Below are positions 45,806 to 54,786 of a stretch of 57,376 nucleotides of DNA, piece after piece (within the stretch, counting starts at the first letter, position 1; each line of letters starts with the position of its first letter). The stretch is from Aeribacillus composti. Its GTDB lineage: Bacteria > Bacillota > Bacilli > Bacillales > Aeribacillaceae. The notes beneath the pieces were generated by a model, which saw only the letters and a list, made by a program, of their open reading frames with translations, did not search any database and was not told the DNA's origin. Both the position numbers and the translations under genes were made by a program. The stretch spans positions 1 to 57,376 of the forward strand of contig NZ_VISS01000027.1 in the NCBI RefSeq assembly GCF_007827555.1, read 5' to 3'.

Positions 45806-46021
45806 ATGAACGGTTTGCTGCTGAATGCCAAAAAGTACGGTTTTGCTTTAAAGATGATCTACATGACCGATCAAGGGGTAATAACAGAAAGATTGATTAC
45901 AGTAAAAGACTTTAACGATAAATACATTCGCGCTTACTGCCACTTTCGAAAAACTTTCCGAACGTTTAAACGATCCAACATTCTTTCAATTGGTCCCATA
46001 AAAAAACGAAAAATAGGGTGA
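45806..46021 (+). CDS. Small WYL-like protein behind LexA boxes
   Basis: The 71-residue basic protein reads MNGLLLNAKKYGFALKMIYM and then ITERLITVKDFNDKYIRAYC followed by HFRKTFRTFKRSNILSIGP. The order (aliphatic strand with IYM, RLITV, YIRAYC, FRTFK, NILS) is that of an isolated WYL domain, the ligand- or nucleic-acid-sensing fold otherwise found in larger regulators. The fold assignment is from motif pattern only. GAGGTGA lies 7 bases before the ATG. It is the first gene of a small SOS-type operon, with the next gene 6 bases away. Function unknown. Confidence 0.75.
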   Translation: MNGLLLNAKKYGFALKMIYMTDQGVITERLITVKDFNDKYIRAYCHFRKTFRTFKRSNILSIGPIKKRKIG

Positions 46022-46027
46022 AACGAA

Positions 46028-46231
46028 ATGGGTAAATATCACATTATGCTAACATATTTTAAAGGTCGGCAAAGAGTTGTACAGGTCATGGATTTCAGCG
46101 GTGCGCAAATGATTACTTTTACAATGGATGAGCTGGAAAATGACGAGATGCCCGTTGAACTAAAGAAATATATTAAAACAATCGAAAAAGAAATAAATGA
46201 AGGACGATGGGATTATTGGAAAAGAATTTAG
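46028..46231 (+). CDS. Small protein of unknown function, second gene of the SOS cassette
   Basis: This 67-residue protein begins MGKYHIMLTYFKGRQRVVQV, contains MDELENDEMPVELKKYIKTI and ends WDYWKRI. I do not recognise it. It starts 6 bases after the stop of the WYL-like gene, whose last codons overlap its ribosome site (AGGGTGAAACGA), so the pair is cotranscribed and probably co-regulated by LexA. Secondary structure looks like a short beta hairpin followed by a helix. Confidence 0.68.
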   Translation: MGKYHIMLTYFKGRQRVVQVMDFSGAQMITFTMDELENDEMPVELKKYIKTIEKEINEGRWDYWKRI

Positions 46232-46291
46232 AAACGGGCATTTACTCCGCCTTTCCGTAAAGAAAATGCTGTCTTATCATTTAAGGAGAAA

Positions 46292-46447
46292 ATGGCAATA
46301 GCTAAGCTTCACATTACAGGGAATAATAAATTATATTCCAAACAAATGGATGAAAAACAGTTTTCACGACGAAAGCGTTCAAAATCAAAAATAACTGATC
46401 AAGTCTCATTCGTAGATCAGCCATGTTTATTGACCGATAAGACGTGA
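46292..46447 (+). CDS. Possible third small protein of the SOS cassette
   Basis: This is a short frame of 51 codons, MAIAKLHITGNNKLYSKQMD and then KQFSRRKRSKSK, ending in DKT. AAGGAGA stands 4 bases before the ATG, close to the normal spacing. It lies 60 bases after the second gene. The protein is very basic and unrecognised. Whether it is translated is uncertain. Confidence 0.4.
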   Translation: MAIAKLHITGNNKLYSKQMDEKQFSRRKRSKSKITDQVSFVDQPCLLTDKT

Positions 46448-46637
46448 AAAACAAATTAGACAGCTGAAAACAAATTATTTTACTAAAATTGGATAAATTT
46501 TTTTACAAACAAATCATTTGAAATCTAAAACAAATTCCTATAAAATTATCTCGAAATAAATATTTTCAAAATAAAAATTTATAAATTTTATTTTTTCACT
46601 AAAAAACTAAAATTGCACCAAGAGAGGAAGGTTTACG

Positions 46638-47273
46638 TTGACAAAAGTATTGTACATTACAGCACATCCACTTGATGACACCCAATCTTACAGTTTGGCA
46701 GCAGGAAAGGCTTTTATCGAAACCTATAAAGAAGCGAATCCTGACCATGAAGTAATTCACCTTGATTTATATAAAGAATATATTCCCCAAATCGATGCTG
46801 ATGTATTAAATGGCTGGGGGAAACTGAGATCCGGAAAAAGCTTAGATGAGCTTACTTCCGAGGAAAAAGCGAAAGTTGGACGTCTTTCAGAGCTTTGTGA
46901 ACAATTTATTGAAGCGGATAAATACGTTTTTGTTACACCTTTATGGAATTTTTCATTTCCGCCTGTCTTGAAAGCATATATTGATGCAGTTGCAGTTGCA
47001 GGCAAAACGTTTAAATACACTGAACAAGGATCTGTTGGGTTATTGACTGATAAAAAAGCCCTGCATATTCAAGCGCGTGGAGGCATTTATTCAGAAGGTC
47101 CAGCAGCTCAAATGGAAATGGGTCACCGCTATTTGGCTGTTGTGATGCAATTTTTCGGTGTTCCTTCATTTGAAGGCTTGTTTGTAGAAGGACATGCTGC
47201 TCAACCTGAAAAAGCAGAGGAAATTAAACAAAACGCAATTGCGAGAGCAAAAGATTTAGCGCATACGTTTTAA
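46638..47273 (+). CDS. azoR: FMN-dependent NADH-azoreductase (AzoR family)
   Basis: This 211-residue flavodoxin-like reductase cuts azo bonds and reduces quinones with NADH, protecting the cell from electrophilic quinones. Family motifs are [20 protein letters not shown] (residues 4-23) at the phosphate site of [23 protein letters not shown] (100-119), and [20 protein letters not shown] (142-161). The TTG at 46638 follows AGGAAGG by 7 bases. In B. subtilis two paralogues, azoR1 and azoR2, are controlled by YodB and MhqR; no such operator was recognised here. The paralogue cannot be assigned. Confidence 0.92.
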   Translation: MTKVLYITAHPLDDTQSYSLAAGKAFIETYKEANPDHEVIHLDLYKEYIPQIDADVLNGWGKLRSGKSLDELTSEEKAKVGRLSELCEQFIEADKYVFVTPLWNFSFPPVLKAYIDAVAVAGKTFKYTEQGSVGLLTDKKALHIQARGGIYSEGPAAQMEMGHRYLAVVMQFFGVPSFEGLFVEGHAAQPEKAEEIKQNAIARAKDLAHTF

Positions 47274-47305
47274 GTAAAAAATAAAGAGGCTGATCTTTCA
47301 TGATA

Positions 47306-47366
47306 TGCTCCCCTTAAGGTAGACAGATTAAAATATAAAAAATCTGTTTTACCTTAGGGGGAGTTT
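47306..47366. repeat. Inverted repeat at the left end of the IS relic
   Basis: CTCCCCTTAAGGTAGACAGATT is mirrored by AATCTGTTTTACCTTAGGGG over about 20 imperfect pairs, followed by TTTTTCT. It marks the left end of the IS remnant and can also act as terminator for azoR, which has no other. Confidence 0.65.
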
Positions 47367-48500
47367 TTCTATGTATAAGCAATATACTACAGAGTTCAAA
47401 CTTGAAGTTTTACTTGCATATGAAAACCGAGAATGTACTATATCAAGAGCTTTGTAAAAGGCATCAAATTACTAAATATTCTTTAAGGCAATGGATAAAT
47501 GAATTTGAGGAATTTGGAATAGAGGGTTTAGAACGTTCAAATTCTTGGAAAGGTTTTAAGGAAGCATCTGTAAAAGATTATTTATCTGGTGAGTTCTCAC
47601 AATACGAGATTGTCAGGACATATGGTATTTCAAGTAGATCGGTACTTCAACGATGGATGAAGAAGTATAATAGCCATAGAGATTTAAAGGATACGTCGAA
47701 GGAAAAACAAGCTCTATGACTAAAGGAAGAAAAACGACTTGGAATGAACGGATACAAATTGTGCTTAATTGTTTAGGGAACGGAAAAGATTATAAAAAAA
47801 ACAGCAGAGACTTATGAAGTTTCTTATCAACAAGTATATCAATGGGTGAAGAAGTATGAAAATGGTGGAGAAGAAGCGCTTAAAGACAAACGAGGAAGAA
47901 AAAAAGAAGAAGCAAAGTTATCTCCAGAAGGAAAAATGAAACTGGAGATGAAAAAGTTAGAAAGAGAAAATGAACGCTTACGTGCGGAGAATCTATTTTT
48001 AAGAAAGTTAGAGGAAATCGAAAGGAGGCGAAAACAAACCAAATCCGTTTTGAAGACAAGTATATCGCAATCCGGGAACTTCATGAGAAAGAAAACCTAA
48101 GCATAATCTTATTATGTGAAATCGCCGGTATTTCACGAGCTGCTTACTATAAGCGGTTAAAACGTTCGCCTTCCTCCCGAGAACTTCAGAATGAAGAAAT
48201 CGTAAAAGAGATGAAAGCTCTCCATGAGAAAGTTGACGGCATCTATGGTTACAGTCGAATGACGTTGAATATAAATCGAAAGCTTGGTCAGAACTTCAAT
48301 CATAAAGACTGATGAAAGTTGCCGCTATACAATCTGTTATTCGAAAAAAGCAGAAATCTTATAAGCGATCTACTCCTCAACATGTTGCAGAAAATATATT
48401 GAATCGTGAATTCACAGCGGAAAAGCCAAATGAAAAATGGGTAGCTGATGTCACAGAATTAAAATATGGTTCATTAAAGAAAGCATTCCAAAGACCGAAT
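47306..48500 (+). mobile_element. Decayed IS3-family (IS150-like) element, 3' part missing
   Basis: Reading left to right, orfA is broken: 28 codons from 47371 (MYKQYTTEFKLEVLLAYENR), then a stop with continuation in another frame (QITKYSLRQWINEFEEFGIE, 47461-47719), then a second HTH copy from 47716 with a frameshift near 47790 and continuing at 47846-48100. The orfB part shows the helix-turn-helix lead (GISRAAYYKRLKR), a region near GIYGYSRMT, and stops at EKWVADVTELKYG, which holds only the first D of the DDE triad. The rest is gone. The element ends 16 bases before the MerR gene stop codon and cannot move itself. Confidence 0.85.
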
Positions 48501-48515
48501 TGTAAAAAATTCTTT

Positions 48516-49274
48516 TCAATTCATGGTATAAATTCGAACTGCATCCCTTAAAAATTCCGCTGCTCCAAGATGTTTTTTATCATAATACGCTTTAAATCTT
48601 TCATCTGCTACATACATCTCTGTTACTCCTCTATGAGCTTCCTTCGTATAATGATCCCAAAAATAGCAGAGCCATTGACGATGCAAATCAGCTGCCTTCT
48701 GTGCCAGCTCGCTCGCTGGATCTCCAGTTACAAATGCTTTATTCAGTGTATTCAAGACCTCTTCCTCAAGCTGTTTCAGCTGTTCGAACTGCTCTTTTGT
48801 CATGTTTTTCAGTTTTTGATTAGATCGATCGACGATTTCGTCTCCATATTTTTCTCTAACTTCATACCCATATTTTCTTTCATTTTCTTCAATTAATTTT
48901 TGTTTAAAAGCTTCAAATTTCTCTTTATCGTTCATCGTGATCCTTCCTTCCTTTGCCGCTATTGTTTTCTCCACATTTGCGATTAATGAATCTAGCTGCC
49001 TGCGTTTTGCAAGAAGCTTTTCGCGGTGTTCCTTTAAAGCTTTCATGCTGTCGAAGGATGGTGAATTGATGATTTTTTTAATTGTATCTAAATCAACTCC
49101 AAGCTCTCGATAAAAAAGAATTTGCTGCAGTTTATCAACCTCTTTTTCCCCATATATGCGATATCCGGATGAATTGATTTTCGCTGGCATAAGAAGCCCA
49201 ATTTCATTGTAATATCGCAATGTCCTTGTTGTAACTCCGGTCAATTCTGCTAATTGTTTTACCGTATATTCCAT
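48516..49274 (-). CDS. MerR-family regulator with TipAS drug-binding domain (Mta-like)
   Basis: This 252-residue protein has an N-terminal MerR helix-turn-helix (VKQLAELTGVTTRTLRYYNE, residues 4-23), a coiled coil near 75-110 and a C-terminal TipAS domain (about 125-250), which in Streptomyces TipA binds thiopeptide antibiotics. B. subtilis Mta of the same build activates multidrug transporter genes. The ATG at 49274 follows GGAGGTG. An operator-like dyad lies upstream, implying autoregulation. The IS remnant has landed directly behind its 3' end; the C-terminus looks complete. Confidence 0.9.
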   Translation of the reverse strand: MEYTVKQLAELTGVTTRTLRYYNEIGLLMPAKINSSGYRIYGEKEVDKLQQILFYRELGVDLDTIKKIINSPSFDSMKALKEHREKLLAKRRQLDSLIANVEKTIAAKEGRITMNDKEKFEAFKQKLIEENERKYGYEVREKYGDEIVDRSNQKLKNMTKEQFEQLKQLEEEVLNTLNKAFVTGDPASELAQKAADLHRQWLCYFWDHYTKEAHRGVTEMYVADERFKAYYDKKHLGAAEFLRDAVRIYTMN

Positions 49275-49306
49275 CCTTTCACCTCCTGACAAGATCATCA
49301 TAAACC

Positions 49307-49321
49307 TTTACGCAACGTCAA
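49307..49321. promoter_or_regulatory. MerR-type operator before the TipAS regulator gene
   Basis: TTTACG-CAA-CGTCAA is a near-perfect dyad of the kind bound by TipA/Mta-type regulators. On the minus strand it contains the TTGACG of a -35 element. It lies 33 bases upstream of the gene start. Confidence 0.55.
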
Positions 49322-49390
49322 TGTACAGAGAAAAATTAATGTTATAATAAACATAATATTGAGAAAATAATATAAGGCTGTGATCACTTA

Positions 49391-50155
49391 GTGTTTTTAC
49401 AAAAAAATATCCTCAATGCTATTTCTTATGTTAAACCCAAATTCACCGGCGCCGGATTCTCGCTGTTTATTTTTTTTACTGTTTTTTTCATTGCAGCTGA
49501 TTTTGACTTGTATGGAGTTTCAAAAGATTTGAATAACCCTTATCTTTGGAGCATTTTTTACGGATACGGAATAATTTGTTCTATTTTTATTGACCTGCTG
49601 GCTGTGAAAATTCCTAAAATCACTGGAACCATTAAAATTGCCTTTTACGTTTTGGCAGGATATCTCATTTTTTTGCCTTTCGGATGGATGATGGTGATTG
49701 TTGGCGGAACAGTCGGAGCTCTTTGTTCATTAGTTTTTTATTTTGGAACATACATGGCGCGAAAAAACGTATTTTTTAAATATATTTTTGCAATCTGTGC
49801 TCCGTTTATTTTGTGTATTATTTTAAACACGGATTTTACTGTAAAAAAAGATTGGCGCGAATGGAAAAGGAATTCAAGCTATATCGCACTTTTCGACTAT
49901 TTCCACGGAGAACACGCCATTCCGATTTATGCGGAAAAAGGTCAAACGATTACGTTTTCCGTTAAAATTCAAAACAATAACGGAGGCGGACATGGTTTTC
50001 ATGTATTGAACAAAGACGGCGACGTTGTCGCCATGAAAGAAGTCGACGAAAGCACATATCAAATCAAAGCGGCAGAAAAAAGCATCTACCATATCATCGT
50101 CACAGGCGACAAGCTGAAAGGAAGCTTTACAGTTACTTGGGATGTAAATGAATAA
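49391..50155 (+). CDS. Membrane protein with an extracytoplasmic beta domain
   Basis: This 254-residue protein has four or five hydrophobic segments (about 20-38, 52-72, 82-98, 100-122, 128-145) and then a soluble domain of about 100 residues. That domain holds strands such as KGQTITFSVKIQNNNGGGHG and GSFTVTWDVNE, resembling a beta sandwich, perhaps outside the cell. It is not a family I can name. The GTG at 49391 has only a weak ribosome site (AAGG, 13 bases away), so the start is uncertain. It is divergent from the TipAS regulator and may belong to its regulon. Confidence 0.72.
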   Translation: MFLQKNILNAISYVKPKFTGAGFSLFIFFTVFFIAADFDLYGVSKDLNNPYLWSIFYGYGIICSIFIDLLAVKIPKITGTIKIAFYVLAGYLIFLPFGWMMVIVGGTVGALCSLVFYFGTYMARKNVFFKYIFAICAPFILCIILNTDFTVKKDWREWKRNSSYIALFDYFHGEHAIPIYAEKGQTITFSVKIQNNNGGGHGFHVLNKDGDVVAMKEVDESTYQIKAAEKSIYHIIVTGDKLKGSFTVTWDVNE

Positions 50156-50242
50156 TAGAATCCTGCAGCTGCGATTAAATGAAACAAAACAAACGGTGAA
50201 TACGTATGAAAACATCGATAATGGAAAACGGAGGTTTTCTCT

Positions 50243-50731
50243 GTGGAGAAAAAAAAGAAAATTGAAAATGTTCTTTTGACACTTTCAATTATTGGGCTTT
50301 CAGCAATGTTCATTTACGTAATTTTCATTTGGGAGCATTTGCCGGATACTATACCACGGCATTTCAATTTCAAAGGCGAACCGGATGGATTCGGCGGAAA
50401 AGGCTTCATTCTTGTTCTGCCTTTTACAGGACTAGGAATATTTATCTTGACAACATTATTGTCCCGCATTCCCGACGCATTTTATTATCAGTACAATGCT
50501 ACAAAAGAACAAAAAAAGCTTCTTTATAATCAAGGAAGGATTTACATCCGTTTATTGCAAGCAGAAATAGTTTATTTCTTTTTATTCGGGGTCTGGCGAA
50601 CTGCTCAAGTTGCACTCGGAAAAGCAGATGGTCTTGGAGTCTATCCGCTTTATATTTTCTTAATTGCCATATTAGGGACATCGATTTATTTTGCATTCCG
50701 CACAAACAAAGTCCTGAAAGAAACGAGGTGA
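50243..50731 (+). CDS. DUF1648 membrane protein
   Basis: This 162-residue protein has four hydrophobic segments. The stretch LPDTIPRHFNFKGEPDGFGG (residues 33-52) is the DUF1648 signature, also found at the N-terminus of SdpI, the immunity protein to the SdpC toxin in B. subtilis. Only the DUF1648 part is present here. The GTG at 50243 follows GGAGG by 9 bases. It lies 87 bases after the membrane protein at 49391 and is probably cotranscribed. Role unknown; a signal-receptor or immunity role is only an analogy. Confidence 0.8.
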   Translation: MEKKKKIENVLLTLSIIGLSAMFIYVIFIWEHLPDTIPRHFNFKGEPDGFGGKGFILVLPFTGLGIFILTTLLSRIPDAFYYQYNATKEQKKLLYNQGRIYIRLLQAEIVYFFLFGVWRTAQVALGKADGLGVYPLYIFLIAILGTSIYFAFRTNKVLKETR

Positions 50732-51216
50732 CTCTGTTCGATAATCATCTGGTTCCTTTCATCAGCTGCGCATCACATAACGTGGAAGATCCGTATTTCT
50801 CGTACATAGACGAAAAGCTGCCCTTTATGGTGGATTTCATGAGCCATCGCAGTTTGAAATCATTGCAATCCAGACATTTTCGAATCAAAAATTTTGGAAA
50901 TATCGACTTGGCGCTAAAGATCCTCATTCATCACGGATTCTAACAGGCTTTTTGTACTTTCGATATATATTTCTGCCAGTTTTTTTAAGTCTTTTTCCAT
51001 CTATTTCAATTTTTCACCAAATACATCCTGATTTCACTGTTTTTGCAAATCGATAACATTTGAAACACAAGATCTTTCACAGGCATCGATGTCGGCGCAG
51101 GCTTATAGTTATAATGCTCTTGTTTCATTTTATCATCCGTTCTATGTCACATTTCGATGAGCCAAAAAGTACTGAACAAACCGATTCGTACGAATCATAG
51201 GTATCCCTTTATATAA
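50732..51216. other. Gene-free stretch after the DUF1648 gene
   Basis: A plus-strand frame of 71 codons (50728-50943) overlaps the DUF1648 stop but has no ribosome site of its own and no recognisable sequence. It may be the remains of a gene. Nothing else is supported. Confidence 0.35.
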
Positions 51217-51248
51217 GAATCCCGAAGAGACCATCTCCTCGGGATTTT
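51217..51248 (-). terminator. Terminator after the aromatic-acid MFS gene
   Basis: AATCCCGA-A-GAGA and TCTC-CTCGGGATT enclose CCA. On the minus strand the stem is followed by CTTATATAA, a weak T run. It lies just past the stop at 51256. Confidence 0.7.
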
Positions 51249-51255
51249 ACAAAAA

Positions 51256-52611
51256 TTATTTTTCGACGGCTACATCTTCATTTATTAACTCAGATTGTTT
51301 TTTCTCTTTATAATAGACTGAATGCTGCTCTTGAATGAACAATACTGCTAAACCGCCAAGCACTGCTGCACTGGCAATAGCTGCAAAATTATATTGCGGC
51401 TGTAAATTTAATGAAAGTAAAATCCCGACAAATGTAGGGGCAACTATTCCGCCTAAACGACCAAATGCCATTGTACTTCCTACAGCTGTTGAACGCATAT
51501 TAGTAGGATAATATTGAGAAACGAATGCGTTAGCCATATTTTGAACCCCGACGGATGCTGCACCAATAACAGAAATCAGGGCAAAAGCGATGAATGTACT
51601 GTTGGCAAAACCGATTAAAGATAGTGCAATGGCTCCACAGAAAAACAATGGAACAAGCACTTTTTTAAAGCCTAGCCGGTCAACTATAGGGCCGAAAACA
51701 ACTGTTCCGACAATCGCTCCAATTTGCATGACAGCAGTAAATGCAAGGCTTGAGCTTAAATCATAGCCAACTTCCATCATAAGGCGCGGCAGCCATGTAT
51801 TCATGGAATAAATCAATACAAATGCGCTAAAGCAGGAAATCCAGAACATAACGGTGCTGAATGCACGTTTTTCCTCAAACAAACTGACAATAGGCGATCC
51901 CGCTTCTTTCACTTTTTCCTTTTTTTCAAATTCCCCATCGCTGCTAATTCCCGGCTCAATTTTGGCAAGAATTTTTTTAGCTTCTTCTTCCTTTCCTTTT
52001 TCCAAAAGAAAGTCGATGGATTCTGGAACACTTTTCAACAAGAAAGGAATGAACAATAAAGGAATCCCGCCTACCCAATATACTGACTCCCATCCAACTG
52101 TAGGAAGGAGCTGCCTGCTTGTAAGCGCTGCTAGAATAGCTCCTGCAGAATAACCGCAAAAAATGAATGAAACAATTGCTGTGCGAACCCGTCGCGGTGA
52201 ATATTCAGTTGCTATTGCAACGACATTAGGCATAACTCCGCCCAGACCAACACCTGCAATGACGCGAAAGATCGTAAATAAGACAGGATTTGCTGCAAAA
52301 CCTGCGAGCAGCGTGAAAAAGCTAAACAAGAACGTAGTCAACAAAATAATATTTTTTCGCCCTATTTTATCCGATAGCAATCCAAACAAAACAGCACCGA
52401 TTGCTGTTCCGACAACTGTATAGCTGCCAATAGCCCCGGCAGTGACATCCGAAATTCCCCATTCCTTAATAAGCAGCGGGACAGAAGCACCGTAAATGAC
52501 AACATCAAATCCGTCAAACATAATAACGATAAATAACCAGAAAATCAGCCAAATATGGAATGAATGAATGCGGCTGTTGTCAATTACGTTCATTGGGTTA
52601 ATCCGTTTCAT
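51256..52611 (-). CDS. MFS transporter, aromatic acid:H+ symporter (PcaK/BenK-like)
   Basis: This 451-residue permease has twelve helices. The helix 1 motif DGFDVVIYGASVPLL, with its two aspartates, is the hallmark of the AAHS branch that imports benzoate, 4-hydroxybenzoate and related acids. The helix 2/3 loop GLLSDKIGRKNI and the MFS loop PVGVQNMANAFV-type region follow. GGAGG stands 11 bases before the ATG. No aromatic ring-cleavage gene lies in the window, so the exact substrate is open. A cre-like site upstream suggests carbon catabolite repression. Confidence 0.88.
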   Translation of the reverse strand: MKRINPMNVIDNSRIHSFHIWLIFWLFIVIMFDGFDVVIYGASVPLLIKEWGISDVTAGAIGSYTVVGTAIGAVLFGLLSDKIGRKNIILLTTFLFSFFTLLAGFAANPVLFTIFRVIAGVGLGGVMPNVVAIATEYSPRRVRTAIVSFIFCGYSAGAILAALTSRQLLPTVGWESVYWVGGIPLLFIPFLLKSVPESIDFLLEKGKEEEAKKILAKIEPGISSDGEFEKKEKVKEAGSPIVSLFEEKRAFSTVMFWISCFSAFVLIYSMNTWLPRLMMEVGYDLSSSLAFTAVMQIGAIVGTVVFGPIVDRLGFKKVLVPLFFCGAIALSLIGFANSTFIAFALISVIGAASVGVQNMANAFVSQYYPTNMRSTAVGSTMAFGRLGGIVAPTFVGILLSLNLQPQYNFAAIASAAVLGGLAVLFIQEQHSVYYKEKKQSELINEDVAVEK

Positions 52612-52658
52612 ATTATTATAGACCTCCTCATCAAAAATTTTTTGTATTTCACATTTTA

Positions 52659-52672
52659 AGTAAGCGTTTGCA
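52659..52672. promoter_or_regulatory. cre-like site before the aromatic-acid MFS gene
   Basis: On the minus strand TGCAAACGCTTACT matches the CcpA operator consensus TGWAARCGYTWNCW except at one base. It lies about 50 bases before the gene start. Confidence 0.6.
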
Positions 52673-52683
52673 ATTTATCTGAA

Positions 52684-52954
52684 ACACCTCTCTTTTACTT
52701 AATATTTTGAATTATCTTTAAGTTGATTGTAGCATCTCATTATCATAATTGTTATCTACTTATTGTAGAAAAAAACACATTCATTTTCCTAAATTATGTG
52801 GTCAAATCTGCAGAAAAGAAGATTGACAAATACTCTTCTATTTCTCACTCTGACTGCTAGCGACCAAATTGGTTTTCGTCTTTCATTACGATTTTCCCGG
52901 CATTTGGAAAAGGTAAAGACAAAAAGATTATGATCAACGGATACCCATAAAATA
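52684..52954. other. Intergenic stretch upstream of the aromatic-acid MFS gene
   Basis: This AT-rich DNA probably carries the MFS promoter. No gene is seen. Confidence 0.4.
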
Positions 52955-52981
52955 CAAAAAGCCGGCACTCAAAATGCCGAC
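52955..52981 (-). terminator. Terminator after the M48 protease gene
   Basis: GCCGGCA and TGCCGAC pair at 6 of 7 positions; on the minus strand the stem is followed by TTTTTGT. It lies about 90 bases past the stop at 53071. Confidence 0.7.
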
Positions 52982-53070
52982 TCAATATGAAAATTCGTCA
53001 CATTTTCTCGTATGGGGGTTATGTTTCTATCGTTTAATTTTTAATAAGCATTTCAAACGATAAAAATGAT

Positions 53071-54786
53071 TCACATGCTTTCCATTTTATTCTTTTTATC
53101 AGGAAGCGATTCGTAAAAACGCTCTTTCCACCACTTTCGTATTTTTTTCATGTTCCATTCCGTTCCAGTTTCCTTTAAAGATTGAATACGCCAATACATT
53201 GGCGGGTGGATCATAAATTGAAATTCTAGAAATCTGAAAAACCATGAATCCCGCTCGATCGAGGAATTTTTTTCTTCATTACTTAAATTGTAGCGTTGTG
53301 CTTTGTATGTCAACTCATCTTGTTTTACAGCTAAAGCAGTTAAACCGTCTGCCATTTGATCATTTCCGTTGTCAAGCCATATAGCCCCTAAATGATCTGC
53401 CCGCACTTCCATCCATTGCAAAAGAAGAGACTGGATAAGAGGAAAGAAGAAAATAAGAGCAAAAACAATGTAAAAAAGAAGAGACTCATTTCTTAATAGA
53501 AAAGAATGGTATAACCAGTAAATGAACAAAGCAATTACTAAAAGCGCAAGTATACGTATAATTTGACCGATCATGACATCCCGTTTTTTTACATGCACAG
53601 CTTCATGAGCAAAAACCGCTTCGATTGCTTCCAACGGAAGCTTTAACGTTTCCGACGTTAATACGATCATTGATCGACCGATGTTTGCCCCAGCTGCAAA
53701 ACCGTTTAATTCATTCGCCTCTGCTTGAAAAACTTTCACATCAGAAATTCCAGCCCGACTTAGCACTTTGTCTGCAACAGCTAAAACATTTGGATCATCT
53801 ATCTCTTTCACGTCTAATGCAATTTTTAATAATCGATCAGAAATGTAAAGATTAAATATCCAAAAAACAATGACCGCAATCGTGATCGCCCAAATAGGAA
53901 CCTTTAGCAGTGATAAGATAACAGTCAATGTCGTGTAGGCGCCGACTCCTTTGACGGAAATGGCAAAGTACATTTTGCCGAGAAGTCTCTTTATATTTTT
54001 TTTATGATAAAATGGAAGCACTTCAACTTGTGCAATTTCCGACGGTAGTTCCTTTTCTTCCCGGCTTTCAATGGTCGCAAGCCAAGAAGTGTTTTTAGCA
54101 TTAAAATAGACAGTTTCGCCTGAAAATACTAGCTTTAATGTATTTCCCATACTTGTCGTGAAATCTTCATTTGTTGAAAACATCGTAAATAATGGGAATA
54201 ATTTAAGTACATCAACATTTGACTCGAGCTTTGCTTCCGAAAGTTCTGAAAGCGGATATCGTTTCGCTTTGATGTTCGATAATATGTAAATACAATTTGT
54301 TTCTTTACTGAAATACACTTCAAGGTTTCGATAAAGAACAGCTTTTTTTAACAATTGACAAATCATTACAGCATTCGTATATAACAAAATGAGAGACCAA
54401 ACAGAATCGTATGAATTGAAAACAAAATATAAGACAGATAGACCAATGAATGTCATCGCAAATGCCGCATCAACCCAAACCCGACTCGAATGTTTATTGA
54501 GTTCAATCTTTTCAAATTCCACTCTGTTTGCTTCATTTTTTATTTTATCGTAACCCGATTCATGGGAAAACGTGATTAAACACATAAGAAAAGAGTATCC
54601 AAAGCTAGACATCGCTCTAATTGTAAAACCTAATTCATATGCTATAAATAAATAGACTGCAAGAACAGATAACAGTACGATTTCTATCACCAATAACGGA
54701 AAAAAGGATATCCGCTTTTTCAACCAAACATGCAAAAAACCAGCTAACACTCCTCCAAGCATAATCAATACCAACGCCCAGATCAT
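53071..54786 (-). CDS. M48-family membrane metalloprotease (HtpX-like)
   Basis: This 571-residue protein has membrane segments near residues 3-20, 28-52, 105-128 and 285-315, with more after the active site. The zinc motif HEAVH is at 394-398 (FAHEAVHVKKRD), and a likely third ligand glutamate lies in LQWMEVRADHLG near 478. It belongs with HtpX/Ste24-type proteases, which clear damaged membrane proteins, but is much longer at the N-terminus than HtpX (about 290 residues). The extra N-terminal part is not recognised. The ATG at 54786 follows GGGGTG by 5 bases; a GTG at 54792 overlaps that site. It is transcribed alone. Confidence 0.85.
   Translation of the reverse strand: MIWALVLIMLGGVLAGFLHVWLKKRISFFPLLVIEIVLLSVLAVYLFIAYELGFTIRAMSSFGYSFLMCLITFSHESGYDKIKNEANRVEFEKIELNKHSSRVWVDAAFAMTFIGLSVLYFVFNSYDSVWSLILLYTNAVMICQLLKKAVLYRNLEVYFSKETNCIYILSNIKAKRYPLSELSEAKLESNVDVLKLFPLFTMFSTNEDFTTSMGNTLKLVFSGETVYFNAKNTSWLATIESREEKELPSEIAQVEVLPFYHKKNIKRLLGKMYFAISVKGVGAYTTLTVILSLLKVPIWAITIAVIVFWIFNLYISDRLLKIALDVKEIDDPNVLAVADKVLSRAGISDVKVFQAEANELNGFAAGANIGRSMIVLTSETLKLPLEAIEAVFAHEAVHVKKRDVMIGQIIRILALLVIALFIYWLYHSFLLRNESLLFYIVFALIFFFPLIQSLLLQWMEVRADHLGAIWLDNGNDQMADGLTALAVKQDELTYKAQRYNLSNEEKNSSIERDSWFFRFLEFQFMIHPPMYWRIQSLKETGTEWNMKKIRKWWKERFYESLPDKKNKMESM

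Noticed and set aside
46368-46382. Possible cre site before azoR
   Set aside because: CGAAAGCGTTCAAA differs from the consensus at two important positions and lies within the possible third SOS-cassette gene.
50728-50943. 71-codon frame overlapping the end of the DUF1648 gene
   Set aside because: The GTG overlaps the upstream stop but there is no good ribosome site, and the product is not recognisable. Kept only as a possible relic.
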